From Pleurotus djamor (taxonomy: Eukaryota > Basidiomycota > Agaricomycetes > Agaricales > Pleurotaceae): DNA of 30,645 nt. The DNA lies in the NCBI GenBank assembly GCA_029747585.1, contig JAPEVF010000550.1:1-30645 (forward strand), in the 5' to 3' direction. The position numbers and the translations under genes were made by a program. This document shows, in pieces, positions 21,701 to 30,645 of this stretch. The number at the start of each line of letters is the position of its first letter. Position 1 is the first letter of the stretch. Under the pieces are notes generated by a model. The model was not told the origin of the DNA. It saw only the letters and a program-made list of their open reading frames with translations, and ran no database searches.

Positions 21701-22255
21701 GACGGTCGGCCGATATCATCGCCCAGGATGGGCTTATGGGCGATCCGGAAGAGTAAGGGATGTTGGTTTAGGTTCGTCTTACATTTCGGCCGCCCCATTT
21801 CCCTCCGTCGTTTCCTCACCTCCCTCGCCCTCGCCCTTCACTTCCTTTTTCTTACTTCGTCGCCGTTAATATCCACTCTAACGTTGCGGCCCGTCCAACT
21901 CAGTTCCCAATCAACGGACCACCGAAGACTCCTGCAAATAAGACAAAAGGTATCCCTAAACCACAGCAATACCATTCCTCTCCCATGATGACAATGTTGA
22001 GTCGGGTGTCTGTGCGTGTTTCTCACCCTAGTTGTCACCGTGTTACTGACTGGTTTCGCACTAGGTGTTACCCGTCTGTGTCTCAACTCCCCGACCCTTT
22101 CCCTTCTGTACTCGCCTTGATTCTTCGGTTCACCGACGTCACGGTCTCGGGCTTGTTATTTGGCTTGATATTTGCAGTACACTCTCTATCACCCGCCGTA
22201 CTACGTTATCAGTACTCTTCGAATCCAGCATAATCAAGAGTACGTATACACTATC
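21700..22255 (+). pseudogene. Decayed copy of the HMG gene 3' half
   Basis: The segment is collinear with 20410-21005, about 1.25 kb downstream of it. Matching landmarks are an intron-3 donor region (about 21773), a pyrimidine-rich intron, an acceptor after CCAACTCAG, GGTATCCC...ATACCAT.CCTCTCCCATGATGA (21950-21992), a 3' UTR intron equivalent at 22012-22064, GTG(T)TACCCGTCT, and a closing AAGA..ACGTATA block. The acidic C-terminal codons are disrupted and the HMG block is not conserved, so it cannot make the protein. It ends about 50 bp from the F-box stop codon. Interpreted as an old direct tandem duplication. Confidence 0.65.
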
Positions 22256-22303
22256 GTTCCAAAAAAAACCTAGTGTCTGTCTACCCGCTGAAGCGCATAT
22301 CGT

Positions 22304-24208
22304 TCAAACTGAAGAGATGTTCGTGAAGCCCGCCCAAGGGATCGGATTCTGCACTTTGACCTGCGCGTGTTCTCTGAGAAACTGAATTTGTCGTGGGGTG
22401 ATGCGACATTGCTCAAGCGTAAACTGAATGGTAAGCAGCCCGGCCGCTTGTCGTGTCTGGAGGAGTGTCGCCAGGTCCATTAGGTCACCTCCGATATCCT
22501 CTTCATCCTCTATTGTTGCTTTGACCAAGTCCTGTTCCGCATCTCCTTCCCTTCCACCCTCATTTGCGAAGGGTAATGTAGCTGCGTAATGTAGAGCTTC
22601 TAGACGCGAAACGAACGGAGAGTTCCATTTGACCAAGGTCAACGTGACATGGCGTAGAGACGGATTTAAGTCTCCCAACGACGCGGAAACCACGGCGTGA
22701 CCAGTTTCCTGACATTGATTAACAACGGACAATGGCCGAAGGATAGTCGTGAGGAACGGAAGGGCTGTTTTTGAGATGCAGAGGCTTTCAATTGACCCAA
22801 AAATGGGTAGAATCTGCGACCAAAGATCTCGTCGCATAGCCTCGACATAACATCGTCTCTGCGACGATGTGCAGATACGCGGGAAACCACCATCCATTAC
22901 CACCTCCTCCCCATCCGCGTTCCATGCTTGTTCATTGGCTATCGTAAGCCTGACCGCAAGGGATGTAACCCCGCTCGACTCCAGAATTTCGATATAGTCA
23001 AGAAGATCCATGATATCGTGTTGATTCGCAACACATATGTCGAACCCTCCGGTTGGCGTGGAGTTGGTTACTCGGAGTGATAATGTGGATTCCTGGAATG
23101 CGAAGCTGACTGTGATTTCTGGATCATGAGCGGCAGTGACCAGAGAGGAAAGGAGGTCGACGAGGGAAGCACCAGCCAAGAGTAGTTGGTCTGTGACTGT
23201 CACCAGTCCCACTGTCGAGTGACTCATCTTGTGCGTAAGGGAAAGGTTTATGTGAGTGGAATGAGCGAAGTTGAAGTGTTTTAAGAGTCGACATCCGGTG
23301 ATTGGGTCAGACGTCACTGTGAACGACCGCATCGTTGAGAGCGCGAAAGGTACCCCCAAATCTGGCACAACAAGCTCACTGTACCAGCGAGGGAAGACCT
23401 CCACGATCTTGATGTTGACAACCTCGACGTTGGGTACTTTTCGAAGGAAGCTAACGGCAAATGAAACTGGTATGCCTTGGTTGCGGGGGAAACTTGTAAA
23501 GGTCAGCGTAAGGTGCGTTAGATGAGGGAGGGGTAGTTTGTCCAGTGGAAGAAGTATGTTTTGCAGCTCGAGCTGACGGAGAGACGACAGGCTCGTCCAG
23601 GGAAAAGTGTTGAGTTGATGGTGCGTGTACTCACGGCCAGGGTGTTCGTAAACCAAAGCCATTTCTTGTAGGAAAGGGGCGCCGTGTTCTTCGAGCGCTC
23701 GGAAAACATTTTTGAAGCCGTTGGTACTCCACCTTCCGGATGTAACGACAAGCTGTTTGAGCCTCCCGAGGTTCTGAGGGTCTTGCAGCACGGCCATAAA
23801 CACATTGTCGGCACGATCGAAACGATCACCATATCTCTCGTGAAACTGCGATAACGGATAATACACCCGGATCGGAGAATGTGCGGAATACTTTAGCATA
23901 GAAATGAGGTTGCGTGTGTCTGACAACACGAGGGTGGAAGAAAACCTCGGTGTCGCCAAAGCAAGTTCGCGCCATCGGATACAAACAGCGAGTATGGTCC
24001 TCCATACCAAAGGGACGGAGAGAGCGTCGAACCATTCCGTGCAGAGCACAAATATGAAGGATAGGACATCATCAGGGAGATGGTAGATTGCTGCGAATGT
24101 ATTCCTTTCACGCCGTAGCTTGAGAATCGCAGCATAATCACCAGCGATCTCAGCGATCTCGGAATCGATGCGTTGTTGCGCTGCGACATTGGTGAAAACG
24201 GGCTTTAT
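22304..24208 (-). CDS. F-box protein, 5' end unresolved
   Basis: One frame is open for 634 codons. The N-terminal part is a short coiled-coil-like helix (IDSEIAEIAGDYAAILKLRRERN), followed by an F-box (about 36-85 of the open frame: IYHLPDDVLSFIFVL ... WRELALATP). About 500 residues of leucine-rich, LRR-like sequence follow, as in the expanded basidiomycete F-box families. F-box proteins recruit substrates to SCF ubiquitin ligases through Skp1. An in-frame TGA at 24211-24209 precedes the open frame and no in-frame ATG lies between it and the F-box. An acceptor-like TCGCAG ending at 24181 suggests a short upstream exon, which I could not place. If none exists the gene is 5'-truncated, since repeat arm B begins just upstream. 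The ATG at 24189 is in another frame. Confidence 0.75.
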   Translation of the reverse strand: MKPVFTNVAAQQRIDSEIAEIAGDYAAILKLRRERNTFAAIYHLPDDVLSFIFVLCTEWFDALSVPLVWRTILAVCIRWRELALATPRFSSTLVLSDTRNLISMLKYSAHSPIRVYYPLSQFHERYGDRFDRADNVFMAVLQDPQNLGRLKQLVVTSGRWSTNGFKNVFRALEEHGAPFLQEMALVYEHPGREYTHHQLNTFPWTSLSSLRQLELQNILLPLDKLPLPHLTHLTLTFTSFPRNQGIPVSFAVSFLRKVPNVEVVNIKIVEVFPRWYSELVVPDLGVPFALSTMRSFTVTSDPITGCRLLKHFNFAHSTHINLSLTHKMSHSTVGLVTVTDQLLLAGASLVDLLSSLVTAAHDPEITVSFAFQESTLSLRVTNSTPTGGFDICVANQHDIMDLLDYIEILESSGVTSLAVRLTIANEQAWNADGEEVVMDGGFPRICTSSQRRCYVEAMRRDLWSQILPIFGSIESLCISKTALPFLTTILRPLSVVNQCQETGHAVVSASLGDLNPSLRHVTLTLVKWNSPFVSRLEALHYAATLPFANEGGREGDAEQDLVKATIEDEEDIGGDLMDLATLLQTRQAAGLLTIQFTLEQCRITPRQIQFLREHAQVKVQNPIPWAGFTNISSV

Positions 24209-24369
24209 TCATGGATTATTGAAGATGTAGTGAGAGGATAGATATGATCCGACACACCATCCTTGAGCTTTGATATATGACTGCGCGAGGCAGATGTAGG
24301 AAGAAGGAGTAAGTCGTGCGGAGGCGCTTATCAGGATTAGGCCATGCTTCAATACGATATTGATGGTAT

Positions 24370-25998
24370 GGGTGATGAACATTGGAAAAGGCAAATGTCC
24401 GGCTCGTAGGGCGTGACGATGAACCGTAATTCATAGTGTTCACATATCCGTAGTGATCAAGCCAGCGGCCGTGGCTCAAGTAATCCAAACGTCGTTGTCG
24501 GAATAAGGAAATGTAACTGAGTACGATTTTACGCACCGAGTCGTCGGGGTCAAAGAGGCAAAGGAAACAAAACACCACATTAACGTTTGAATTCAGGCCA
24601 TGTGCGATATGAATGTGAATGTGAGCACCCAAGTACCTTCATGCCATTCTATCTCTTGTGAAGGTGGATTCGCAGACATCATAGTCCCAGACTTAGACCA
24701 AGCATAATGCATAATCACTCATCGACATCCTCCGTCACAACCACATTCACTCTCTCCCCATAACCATCCCCATACGCTTCTTCAAGATCCAAGCGGTATG
24801 ATAGTCTAAGTCTAGCTGCAGTACGACGTTCCTAGGTGACTGTTACTACTAATTCGCGGGATGACCGTGGTGGTTGGTTCCGAGGCTCATCAAGGTTTCG
24901 ACGTCCCACTGAGCGGTACATCACTGTAGCTGCTCACCTTCGCAAGTATTCGAGACATAATCGTTCCCTTCAGCGCCGGGACAAAAGGAAGTTGATATCG
25001 GACGCGTAGACGGCTGGGACGGATCGAAACGATAGCAGGAGCGAAGAAAAAGTCAGAGAAAGAGAACAAGAACGAGAGGAGTGATGAGGGAGATAGTGTG
25101 ACAGCCATTTGTTGAGAAGGGTAGCTGGAGGGATAGAGTACATGCCGATGAGGCAAAAAGTGCATGTAGGCGAATGCAGCGAAGAGGGTACGCCGGTGGT
25201 GTGGTCTCGATTCGTTCGGAACCGGTTTTTGGCCTCTACTTCACCTTCCCCCATCTCTCATCCTCGCATCCACCGCTCCTTCTACCTTCACTTCTGCCCC
25301 CATCTCAACGACCAAACTCATACGCGAGGAGTAATCCTTTGAAGACCCTAAGGTAAAACGAGCACAGGGTAACCACAAAGAACAGCGAGGAGAAAGTGTA
25401 GAGTAGAGTATTGTACCCACAAATGAGGCGCGAGAGGAGTGTTGGTAGGGAGTGGATTGAAGGGCGTACCGAAAGCTATTTTGCACATCGACAGCAAGCG
25501 CATCCCGTCAGCGTTTCCAAGTCCAGTGAGAAAGAACCCAACGAATGAGCATAACCTCGGTTTTACGCGCATCAACGGCGGACATGGCTTCGATGGTGTT
25601 GGTGAGATTAGTTCGACGCGTCGGTGTTAGGAAGCGAAATAGCTTGTTTTTCTCGGCTATCTATATGCGCTGGGGTAGTAACGGCGATAACGGATGCATA
25701 ATGGCTGAACGCTACGACAAACGGACGGGGGATGTGAACAGGCGGAAATTCTGTTGGAAATATCTTATGGGGAAAATTGGGGCAAAATGATAGAGGAACT
25801 CACGGTCTTCTTTGGGACTTCGAGCTCGTACAGCGTCGTGTTCGTGTTCGCGACTTCCACTATTGAGTCTGCGTCATGGAGAGAGGTTCACCGTTCAAAC
25901 GTTCTGAATCAAACCCATGACGCGTCGTCCGAACGTGAGTTGTCGACTAACGGTTGTAATTGATTTTCTTCTGGATATATGATAGCCTGAGTACTTTA
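24370..25998 (-). repeat. Arm B of the 1.7-kb diverged inverted repeat
   Basis: Reverse-complement partner of 2309-4000. Best blocks: 25886-25930 with 2390-2431, about 25425-25545 with 2795-2890, about 25250-25335 with 3010-3090, and about 24640-24780 with 3490-3690. As in arm A, no frame stays open for long. The arm lies just upstream of the F-box gene and ends next to an unrelated stretch that leads to the copied PSD2 5' end. Confidence 0.75.
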
Positions 25999-26404
25999 CT
26001 ACGAGGTAAGGGCAAAAGGAAGAGGTGGGATCGGGCATGTAGAGCGTGAAAATTGATAGATCGCAAGACAGAAAGCTTGGTGGCTGTGTCTATGACTTTG
26101 TACACCAAACCAAAATTGATCAAGCAACTCCGAGTTGGCGCTGGTCGACTTCTCCGATCTCTATTGCTGTCTCTCAACGAAAGATCTACTCTCGAGTCTC
26201 AACTTCCAAATCTGCGCTACCTCTATCTCCAATCCGACCCCTCGAATCACATAAAGTTCACCCCCGAATTCGCCCGACCGACAGGCAGGCGTATATTACG
26301 ATGACATCAACCACTCTGAGCGTACGCAAAGGTCTCTCCGCGACGATCAAAGGAGGGAAGGGAAGGGGATAAATGGACATGGGTTCTCGCTGTTGGCTGG
26401 GGAA
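25999..26404 (+). other. Unassigned stretch with weak leucine-rich coding echo
   Basis: Around 26160-26270 the plus strand reads LRSLLLSLNERSTLESQLP followed by NLRYLYLQSDPSNHIKF, which resembles the leucine-rich part of a basidiomycete F-box protein. There is no F-box and no start or splice structure, so it could be a fragment or chance. Nothing else is seen. Confidence 0.25.
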
Positions 26405-26792
26405 ACGCAAGAAACGATCCGATGACGAAAAACCTGTCCTAGCGCGCTGTTTTATAGCGGATATCTCAAAACCAACTAACCCCCGCAGACGACCTTTTCC
26501 AATCATCCCCCGTTTACCACCACCACCACTATCTTCCCCTTCTACACATCCAGTAGAAGCCGTCACGAAACCAGCAAATCATAGTGTTAACGACCAAGAA
26601 GGCTGTGGAAATCCGAAGCGTGCTCCAAAGCGCTGCTCGTCCTCTTGCGAAGATCAAAGGGGGTGTAAGGAATGGGAAGGGAATGAGGGGAATGGATTTG
26701 CGCCACTGCCTGGGGAGACACCGACTGTCGCTTGTAGACTGCAGGTCGTCGGATGCACCGATGGTACTGGTGAAGGCCAATAACGGATATAG
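26405..26792 (+). pseudogene. Copied 5' end of the PSD2 gene (promoter, leader, exon 1), start codon lost
   Basis: The segment matches the PSD2 promoter, leader and exon 1 (15100-14883 minus strand plus about 165 bp upstream) at roughly 80 percent by eye. Shared landmarks are CGCGCTG.TTTATAGCGGATATC, the PTNPRRRPF-coding leader, CTCGTCCTCTTGCGAAGATCAA, and GTAGACTGCAGGTCGTCGG.TGCACCGATG. At the position of the PSD2 ATG the copy has ATA. Small indels shift the frame. Homology stops abruptly after GGATATAG at 26792, three codons before the exon 1 donor, exactly where KDZ-type subterminal repeats begin. Confidence 0.85.
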
Positions 26793-26815
26793 CTCAATCT
26801 CTCAGTCCACCACAA

Positions 26816-27236
26816 GTCCAGCTGGACCTTAATGGACTAGGAAGTCCAGTGAGAACCCAGCCTGGACAAAGATGGACTCCAATGGATGACCAGTAGAGCC
26901 CAGCTGAGTCCAACTGAGTCCAACTGAGTCCAGTGAAGTCCAGTTTGACTCTGGAATCAACCCAGCTGAGTCCACTGAAAGTCCAGCTGGACTATATATC
27001 TCTGGAAGCTTAGCTAGCCAACACTTTGTTAGTGAACTTCAATGAAGGTCTGGTAAGTCCCCAGTGGCAACCCAGTGGAAGCCCAGTGAGGGACCAGTGG
27101 AAACCCAATGGAAGCCCAGTGAGGGACCAGTGAGGGACCAGTGGAAGCCCAGTGAGAGACCAGTGAGGGACCAGTGGAAACCCAATGGAAGCCCAGTGAG
27201 GGACCAGTGAGGGACCAGTGGAAGCCCAGCTGGACT
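26816..27236. repeat. Subterminal CCAG-rich repeats and minisatellite of the KDZ element
   Basis: The palindrome GTCCAGCTGGAC occurs at 26816-26827 and 26981-26992, with a partial copy at about 27226-27236. A 10-bp unit CTGAGTCCAA repeats three times at 26904-26933. From 27060 to 27232 an 11-13 bp unit (CCAGTGAGGGA / CCAGTGGAAGC) repeats, with a perfect 65-bp higher-order repeat at 27088-27152 and 27165-27229. Short subterminal repeats of this sort are typical transposase-binding sites in large DNA transposons; binding here is inferred. Confidence 0.8.
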
Positions 27237-27416
27237 TCTCAGAGGGACTTATGCATTGGTACCTTTAAGTGTCTCAGTCCAGTATCAAATAGACCACTTA
27301 GTAAAGCTAATATATTCTCTGAGAGTAGTAGATACTGAGTAGAAGATCAGTTTAATTCATCTTGGCTGTTGTACATGTTCACTTTGGGGATTCTCTCATT
27401 TCCTTTTAGCTCCAGC

Positions 27417-29970
27417 CTACAAGTCCTCTGAGCTATCCTGTTGGTCTTCCTCCATGGACCCTTCTTCATCACTGGTATCTTCATCCCCATTCTCTTCATC
27501 TTCATCTTCTATGTCCTCCTCCTCTTCACACTCTCCCAGTTCCTCTTCTTCTTCATCACTAACCATTTCAACTTCAGTTTCAGCTTCATCCAATACTGCC
27601 AAATTGTCCTCATCTTCCACCATGTTAGCATCGTTCAAGGCATCCTTCTTCTGTCTCTCCTCCTCCTCTCGCTGCTCAATTCTGGACATAATTCTTTGTG
27701 AATGCAGGAATAGCATCACATGAATAGTCCAGTCAAAGTTGGAAACAGTCATCCTATTCAAGGTTGACTGAAATCCACCCAGCCAGGCATTTAGCTGCTC
27801 ACAGGCCTATTGAAGATTATAAGTTAAGTTGACAGGTTCAAGAAGAAAAGCTACCTCAGTATTAAATGCCCTCTTGTAGTATTCCTTGCCTTCCTTGTCC
27901 TTGTCCACAACAACCAGATTTGGGGCTGAACCATTGAGGGGGGCTGGGTTACACCAAGTCCGGCATAGATAGTCTGTGGTTCTATGGTTGACATAATGAT
28001 ATGCATCAACAATGAACCGTGTGGTCTTCATCCACTCATCCCACTGGCCTTGCGCTGCAATATGCTTCAAAAGAGAGCAACCCTTGTCAATAGCAACATA
28101 GCTGGGACGAGATGATGGCTCAGCATAGACATCTTGGAGAAACTTGAGAATCTTTGACTCAGATTCAGATTTGGCAAACTTTCTCCATGCGATGACAGTC
28201 CCACAGGGAGCGCAAATGGTTTCAACACAGTAGAAGCGGGGGGCCGAGAAGTAGTTGTTATAGGAGGTTCCACTTGGTTGATCAAGGGTACCATCATCAT
28301 GTGGGTGTGACTCGGCCGCAGTTGCAGGAAGAAGCCAATCTTGTTGTTCTTCCTGAGTTCGACGGAGAACCCGTTGCTTTCCTAGCACAGATAAATTAGC
28401 ATATCGGGACCGATGCTTCTCCCACCAAGGTTTATGCTCTAGGCATGCATGTGTTTTTGGGATACTAAGCTTGTTACAGCCTTTCACCCTGCACTTCCCA
28501 TCCATAGCCTTGGTGTGAGCCTCACAGAAAACACCTGTCTGTGCATTGGCAAGAGGAAGTTCACACCCTTCCATTGCACAATGACGAGGTCCCATGACAA
28601 TGCCATCAATGACAATGAGCTGGACAGATCCACCACCCAGAGGTGTCTCCAATTCAGAATGGTTGGATGTGGATGATGTCTCATCCACATCCATTGCATC
28701 TGAATCATCTACAAATATATAAGATCAATCAGAGTTTTGAATCTGAATAATGGTACAACTTACCTAACGAAGTGTGGACATCAGCTGGTACTGTTCCAGT
28801 AAACTGTGGAACAGCATTACGTTCATCATTCCCAACAAGTGCAGCAACATTACTGGCACGAGCCTGCCCAGTAATTGTATCAGCGACTGCTTTGTAGGGA
28901 TGACAACAATCAGAACAAGTATGCTGAGTAGCACACCGGATGATGCCATTATCACCAAGTTGGAGAAGAGCAGATTTGACAAGTTCATCGATTCTGATAG
29001 GCTCTGAGAACTTGACTTTTGCACCAGCCGATGCCGCAACTTGGCGAATAGACTCTGATACAAAGGTTTTCCAGACTTGTTCACGTGTTAGAACAAATTC
29101 ACCACCAGAAGATGCATGGGTGAAGGAAGTGGTCCAGAACTCTGCAATAGCGGCATTGGATGCATGAAAGCTATAAAAGGCATTGAGAACTGCCTTCGAG
29201 ACTGTGCGGTCAACCCAGAGCTGCTTGCCAACTTTGAGGTAGCAAGCATTATTGTGAAAGAGAGCTGAGTCCCCAGTGACCTTGCGGTCAGGCCAATAGA
29301 CTGCGTCGCAAGCTGTACAAGATGCAGCCAATACTGGGACATCTTGCAAGACGTTGCTTCCTCTGAGTAGAGTAACATGAGAGCAATCCCGGCTACGGAC
29401 TTTCTGAACAAGATAAGTCTGTTGCCCTGGACATTTGCGTGTGGTGCAGCGAGAGATGGTGGGAGATAGAATGAGAGCTGGTTGAATATCCGATTGATCA
29501 ATAGAAAGAAGTTGGCGGTGGGGGTGCTGCTTTGTTACTGAGGCCATGGAAAGATCACAAAGTAGGGAATGCATCTTCCTAACAACCAAAGCTGAATGTC
29601 GTTTAGGTAGACCAAGAGGTTCCCGTTGGCTATTCAGGAGAAGTGTTCCATACTGAGCATCACCAAGTTGTGTATGAAGTGCACGAACTAGTGCAGAGAG
29701 CCAAGCTGTGATGCAAGTACTTGAGGAGACATATTGTGAGTTGTGTAGGTTGATGATGTCAATGTTCTCTGTTAAGGTGAAGAGTACCACCAGAACTGTT
29801 GAGAGTTGAACATCGGAGCCAAAGATCCCCAAGATTGAGGATGCAAAGTCTGAGAAGAGAATGGAGGGGAAAGCATCAAGCTGAGCTGCAGAGACACCAG
29901 GTAGGCATCCTAGTAATATCCAGAGCAAAGTTACCCTGAAGAGGCTCAGGAGAAGAACACTAATAAGCAT
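27417..29970 (-). CDS. KDZ transposase with CxC5 and CxC6 cysteine clusters
   Basis: Exons 29970-28764, 28708-27855 and 27806-27417 (introns of 55 and 48 bp, GT-AG, in frame) give 816 residues from the ATG at 29970. In order: a hydrophobic N-terminal region; a CxC5-like cluster (C175, C180, C218, C221) with a later CSDCC motif; a CxC6-like cluster (RHCAMEGCELPLAN, GKCRVKGCNKL, HACLEH); and the RNase-H-fold core. Candidate catalytic residues are D437 (VIDGIVMG), D610 (VAIDKGC) and E690 (ACEQLNAWL). The cysteine cluster sits between the first and second core strands, as known for this KDZ group. The last 75 residues are strongly acidic. No stop or frameshift is seen, so it may be functional. 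An in-frame join to the upstream gene is possible (see findings). Confidence 0.88.
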
Positions 29971-30035
29971 GCTGAGTATAATTTCCAAGCCACATAGAAA
30001 GACTGTAATTGAAAAGATAGAGAGGCAAACTCTAC

Positions 30036-30645
30036 CTACTTGGACTTTCCAGCTACTTTCCTTGCTTTTCCCTTCACCATCTTGGAACCAGACCCACTAG
30101 CCACAGGAGCTGCAGCAGCTTTACTTGCCTTAGCTGCAGCTTTAGCTTTAGCTGCATCAAGCTCAGGGATGACCTCTTTTAAAGCAGCTAAGGCAGGGGT
30201 GCGAGATCCCCAAATTGCTATCTAAGAAGAGTATGAGATATCAGCTGAACCAAAAAGACAAGAGTACTAATTACTTACCTGAGATGAATGATGAATACTA
30301 ACTTCACCTTCCAAAAACTTGAGAAGATCTGGATGTCCTGTCGCCCGTTTGAACCAAGGAGTATACAGAGAATAGCTACTCTTCTCCATAGTTACTGCAC
30401 GAGCCATTTTGGTGGTGATCTCGTACTTGGAAAGGAGCTTCTTTGCTACACCCGGAGCATCGTTAGCAATCTTCCACCGAGCATAGATATTGACCAAGTC
30501 ATCCTTGTGCGAATTAGGCGAAGGAGTGAGGTCGTAGGTGACACCCAAAGCCTTGGCAAGCTCAACCATAATATGGGTCCGATCCTTCCACTTCTCAGCA
30601 TATGCAGCCTCCAAGGTGCCAGGTGAGAAAGCAAGACTGGTGGAG
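30036..30645 (-). CDS. Unknown protein, C-terminal part (cut by window edge)
   Basis: Exons 30645-30279 (open to the window edge) and 30221-30036 join through a 57-bp GT-AG intron in frame, leaving 183 residues ending in TAG. The first part is helical and charged with a WF-KRATGHPDLLKFLEGE segment. The end is an Ala/Lys-rich tail (KAKAAAKASKAAAA, then KMVKGKARKVAGKSK) of the nucleic-acid-binding type. No start is inside the window. It lies 65 bp upstream of the KDZ transposase ATG on the same strand. It is either a separate KDZ-linked gene or the N-terminal part of the same protein. Confidence 0.6.

Larger units (their letters stand above)
26793..30645 (-). mobile_element. KDZ DNA transposon, left end (right end outside the window)
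   Basis: The left border is placed at 26793, where homology of the copied PSD2 segment stops and new sequence CTCAATCTCTCAGTCCACC begins. Inward lie about 450 bp of CCAG-rich short repeats, a 150-bp spacer and the transposase gene. The right end, target-site duplication and inverted termini cannot be checked because the window ends. Known KDZ elements are large and often carry extra genes, so the gene at 30036-30645 may also belong to the element. Confidence 0.7.

Noticed and set aside
27060..27232. CRISPR-like spaced repeats
   Set aside because: Units are contiguous minisatellite copies without unique spacers, in a eukaryotic transposon end.
27441..27723. Plus-strand Ser-rich and hydrophobic open frames
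   Set aside because: Antisense readings of the acidic tail of the KDZ transposase (GAA/GAG repeats read as TTC/CTC).
1..30645. tRNA, rRNA, LTR retrotransposon or telomeric repeats
   Set aside because: No cloverleaf box A/B pair, gag/pol motif, LTR pair or TTAGGG-type array was noticed on either strand by eye; a computational scan would be more sensitive.

Overview
The window is nuclear DNA of a basidiomycete fungus, most likely a mushroom-forming Agaricomycete. The basis is dense short GT-AG introns (48-76 bp), a HET-domain protein, a secreted glycoprotein of the basidiomycete macrophage-activating-glycoprotein family, an F-box protein, and two fungal transposon families (Tc1/mariner and KDZ). 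The species cannot be told from the sequence. Single N characters at 118, 5589, 12318, 14533 and 14589 mark uncertain bases; the one at 14589 breaks an otherwise perfect reading frame.

Layout. 1-2150: decayed KDZ-like coding, a small SAM-like ORF, and a Tc1/mariner element whose five-exon transposase reads through without a stop (minus). 2309-about 4000: arm A of a diverged inverted repeat. About 5540-7330: a decayed tandem array of units of about 300 bp, each carrying an intron-like segment. 7844-9640: HET-domain gene (plus). 10415-15100: a 13-exon PSD2-type phosphatidylserine decarboxylase (minus), convergent with HET. 16880-17228: a possible two-exon 90-residue gene (minus), absent from simple ORF calling. 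18093-19532: GPI-anchored secreted glycoprotein (minus). 20009-20728: small HMG-box/YABBY-like protein (plus), divergent from the glycoprotein gene across a 476-bp intergenic region with CCAAT, TATA and E-box motifs. 21700-22255: a decayed partial copy of the HMG gene. 22304-24208: F-box gene (minus) with no visible start codon. About 24370-25998: arm B of the inverted repeat. 26405-26792: a copied 5' end of the PSD2 gene whose start codon is lost. 26793-30645: a KDZ transposon entering from the right, with subterminal repeats and an apparently intact CxC5/CxC6 KDZ transposase.

How it fits together. The middle (7.8-24.2 kb) holds the host genes, covering phospholipid synthesis at endomembranes, a cell-surface glycoprotein, a chromatin protein, an F-box protein and a HET-domain protein. 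Both flanks are repeat and transposon graveyards. The flanks and interior are linked by copies: arm A to arm B, the PSD2 5' end to the right flank, and the HMG 3' end to its own downstream side. No tRNA, rRNA or CRISPR array was seen. Splice sites were inferred by eye from GT-AG borders and frame continuity.
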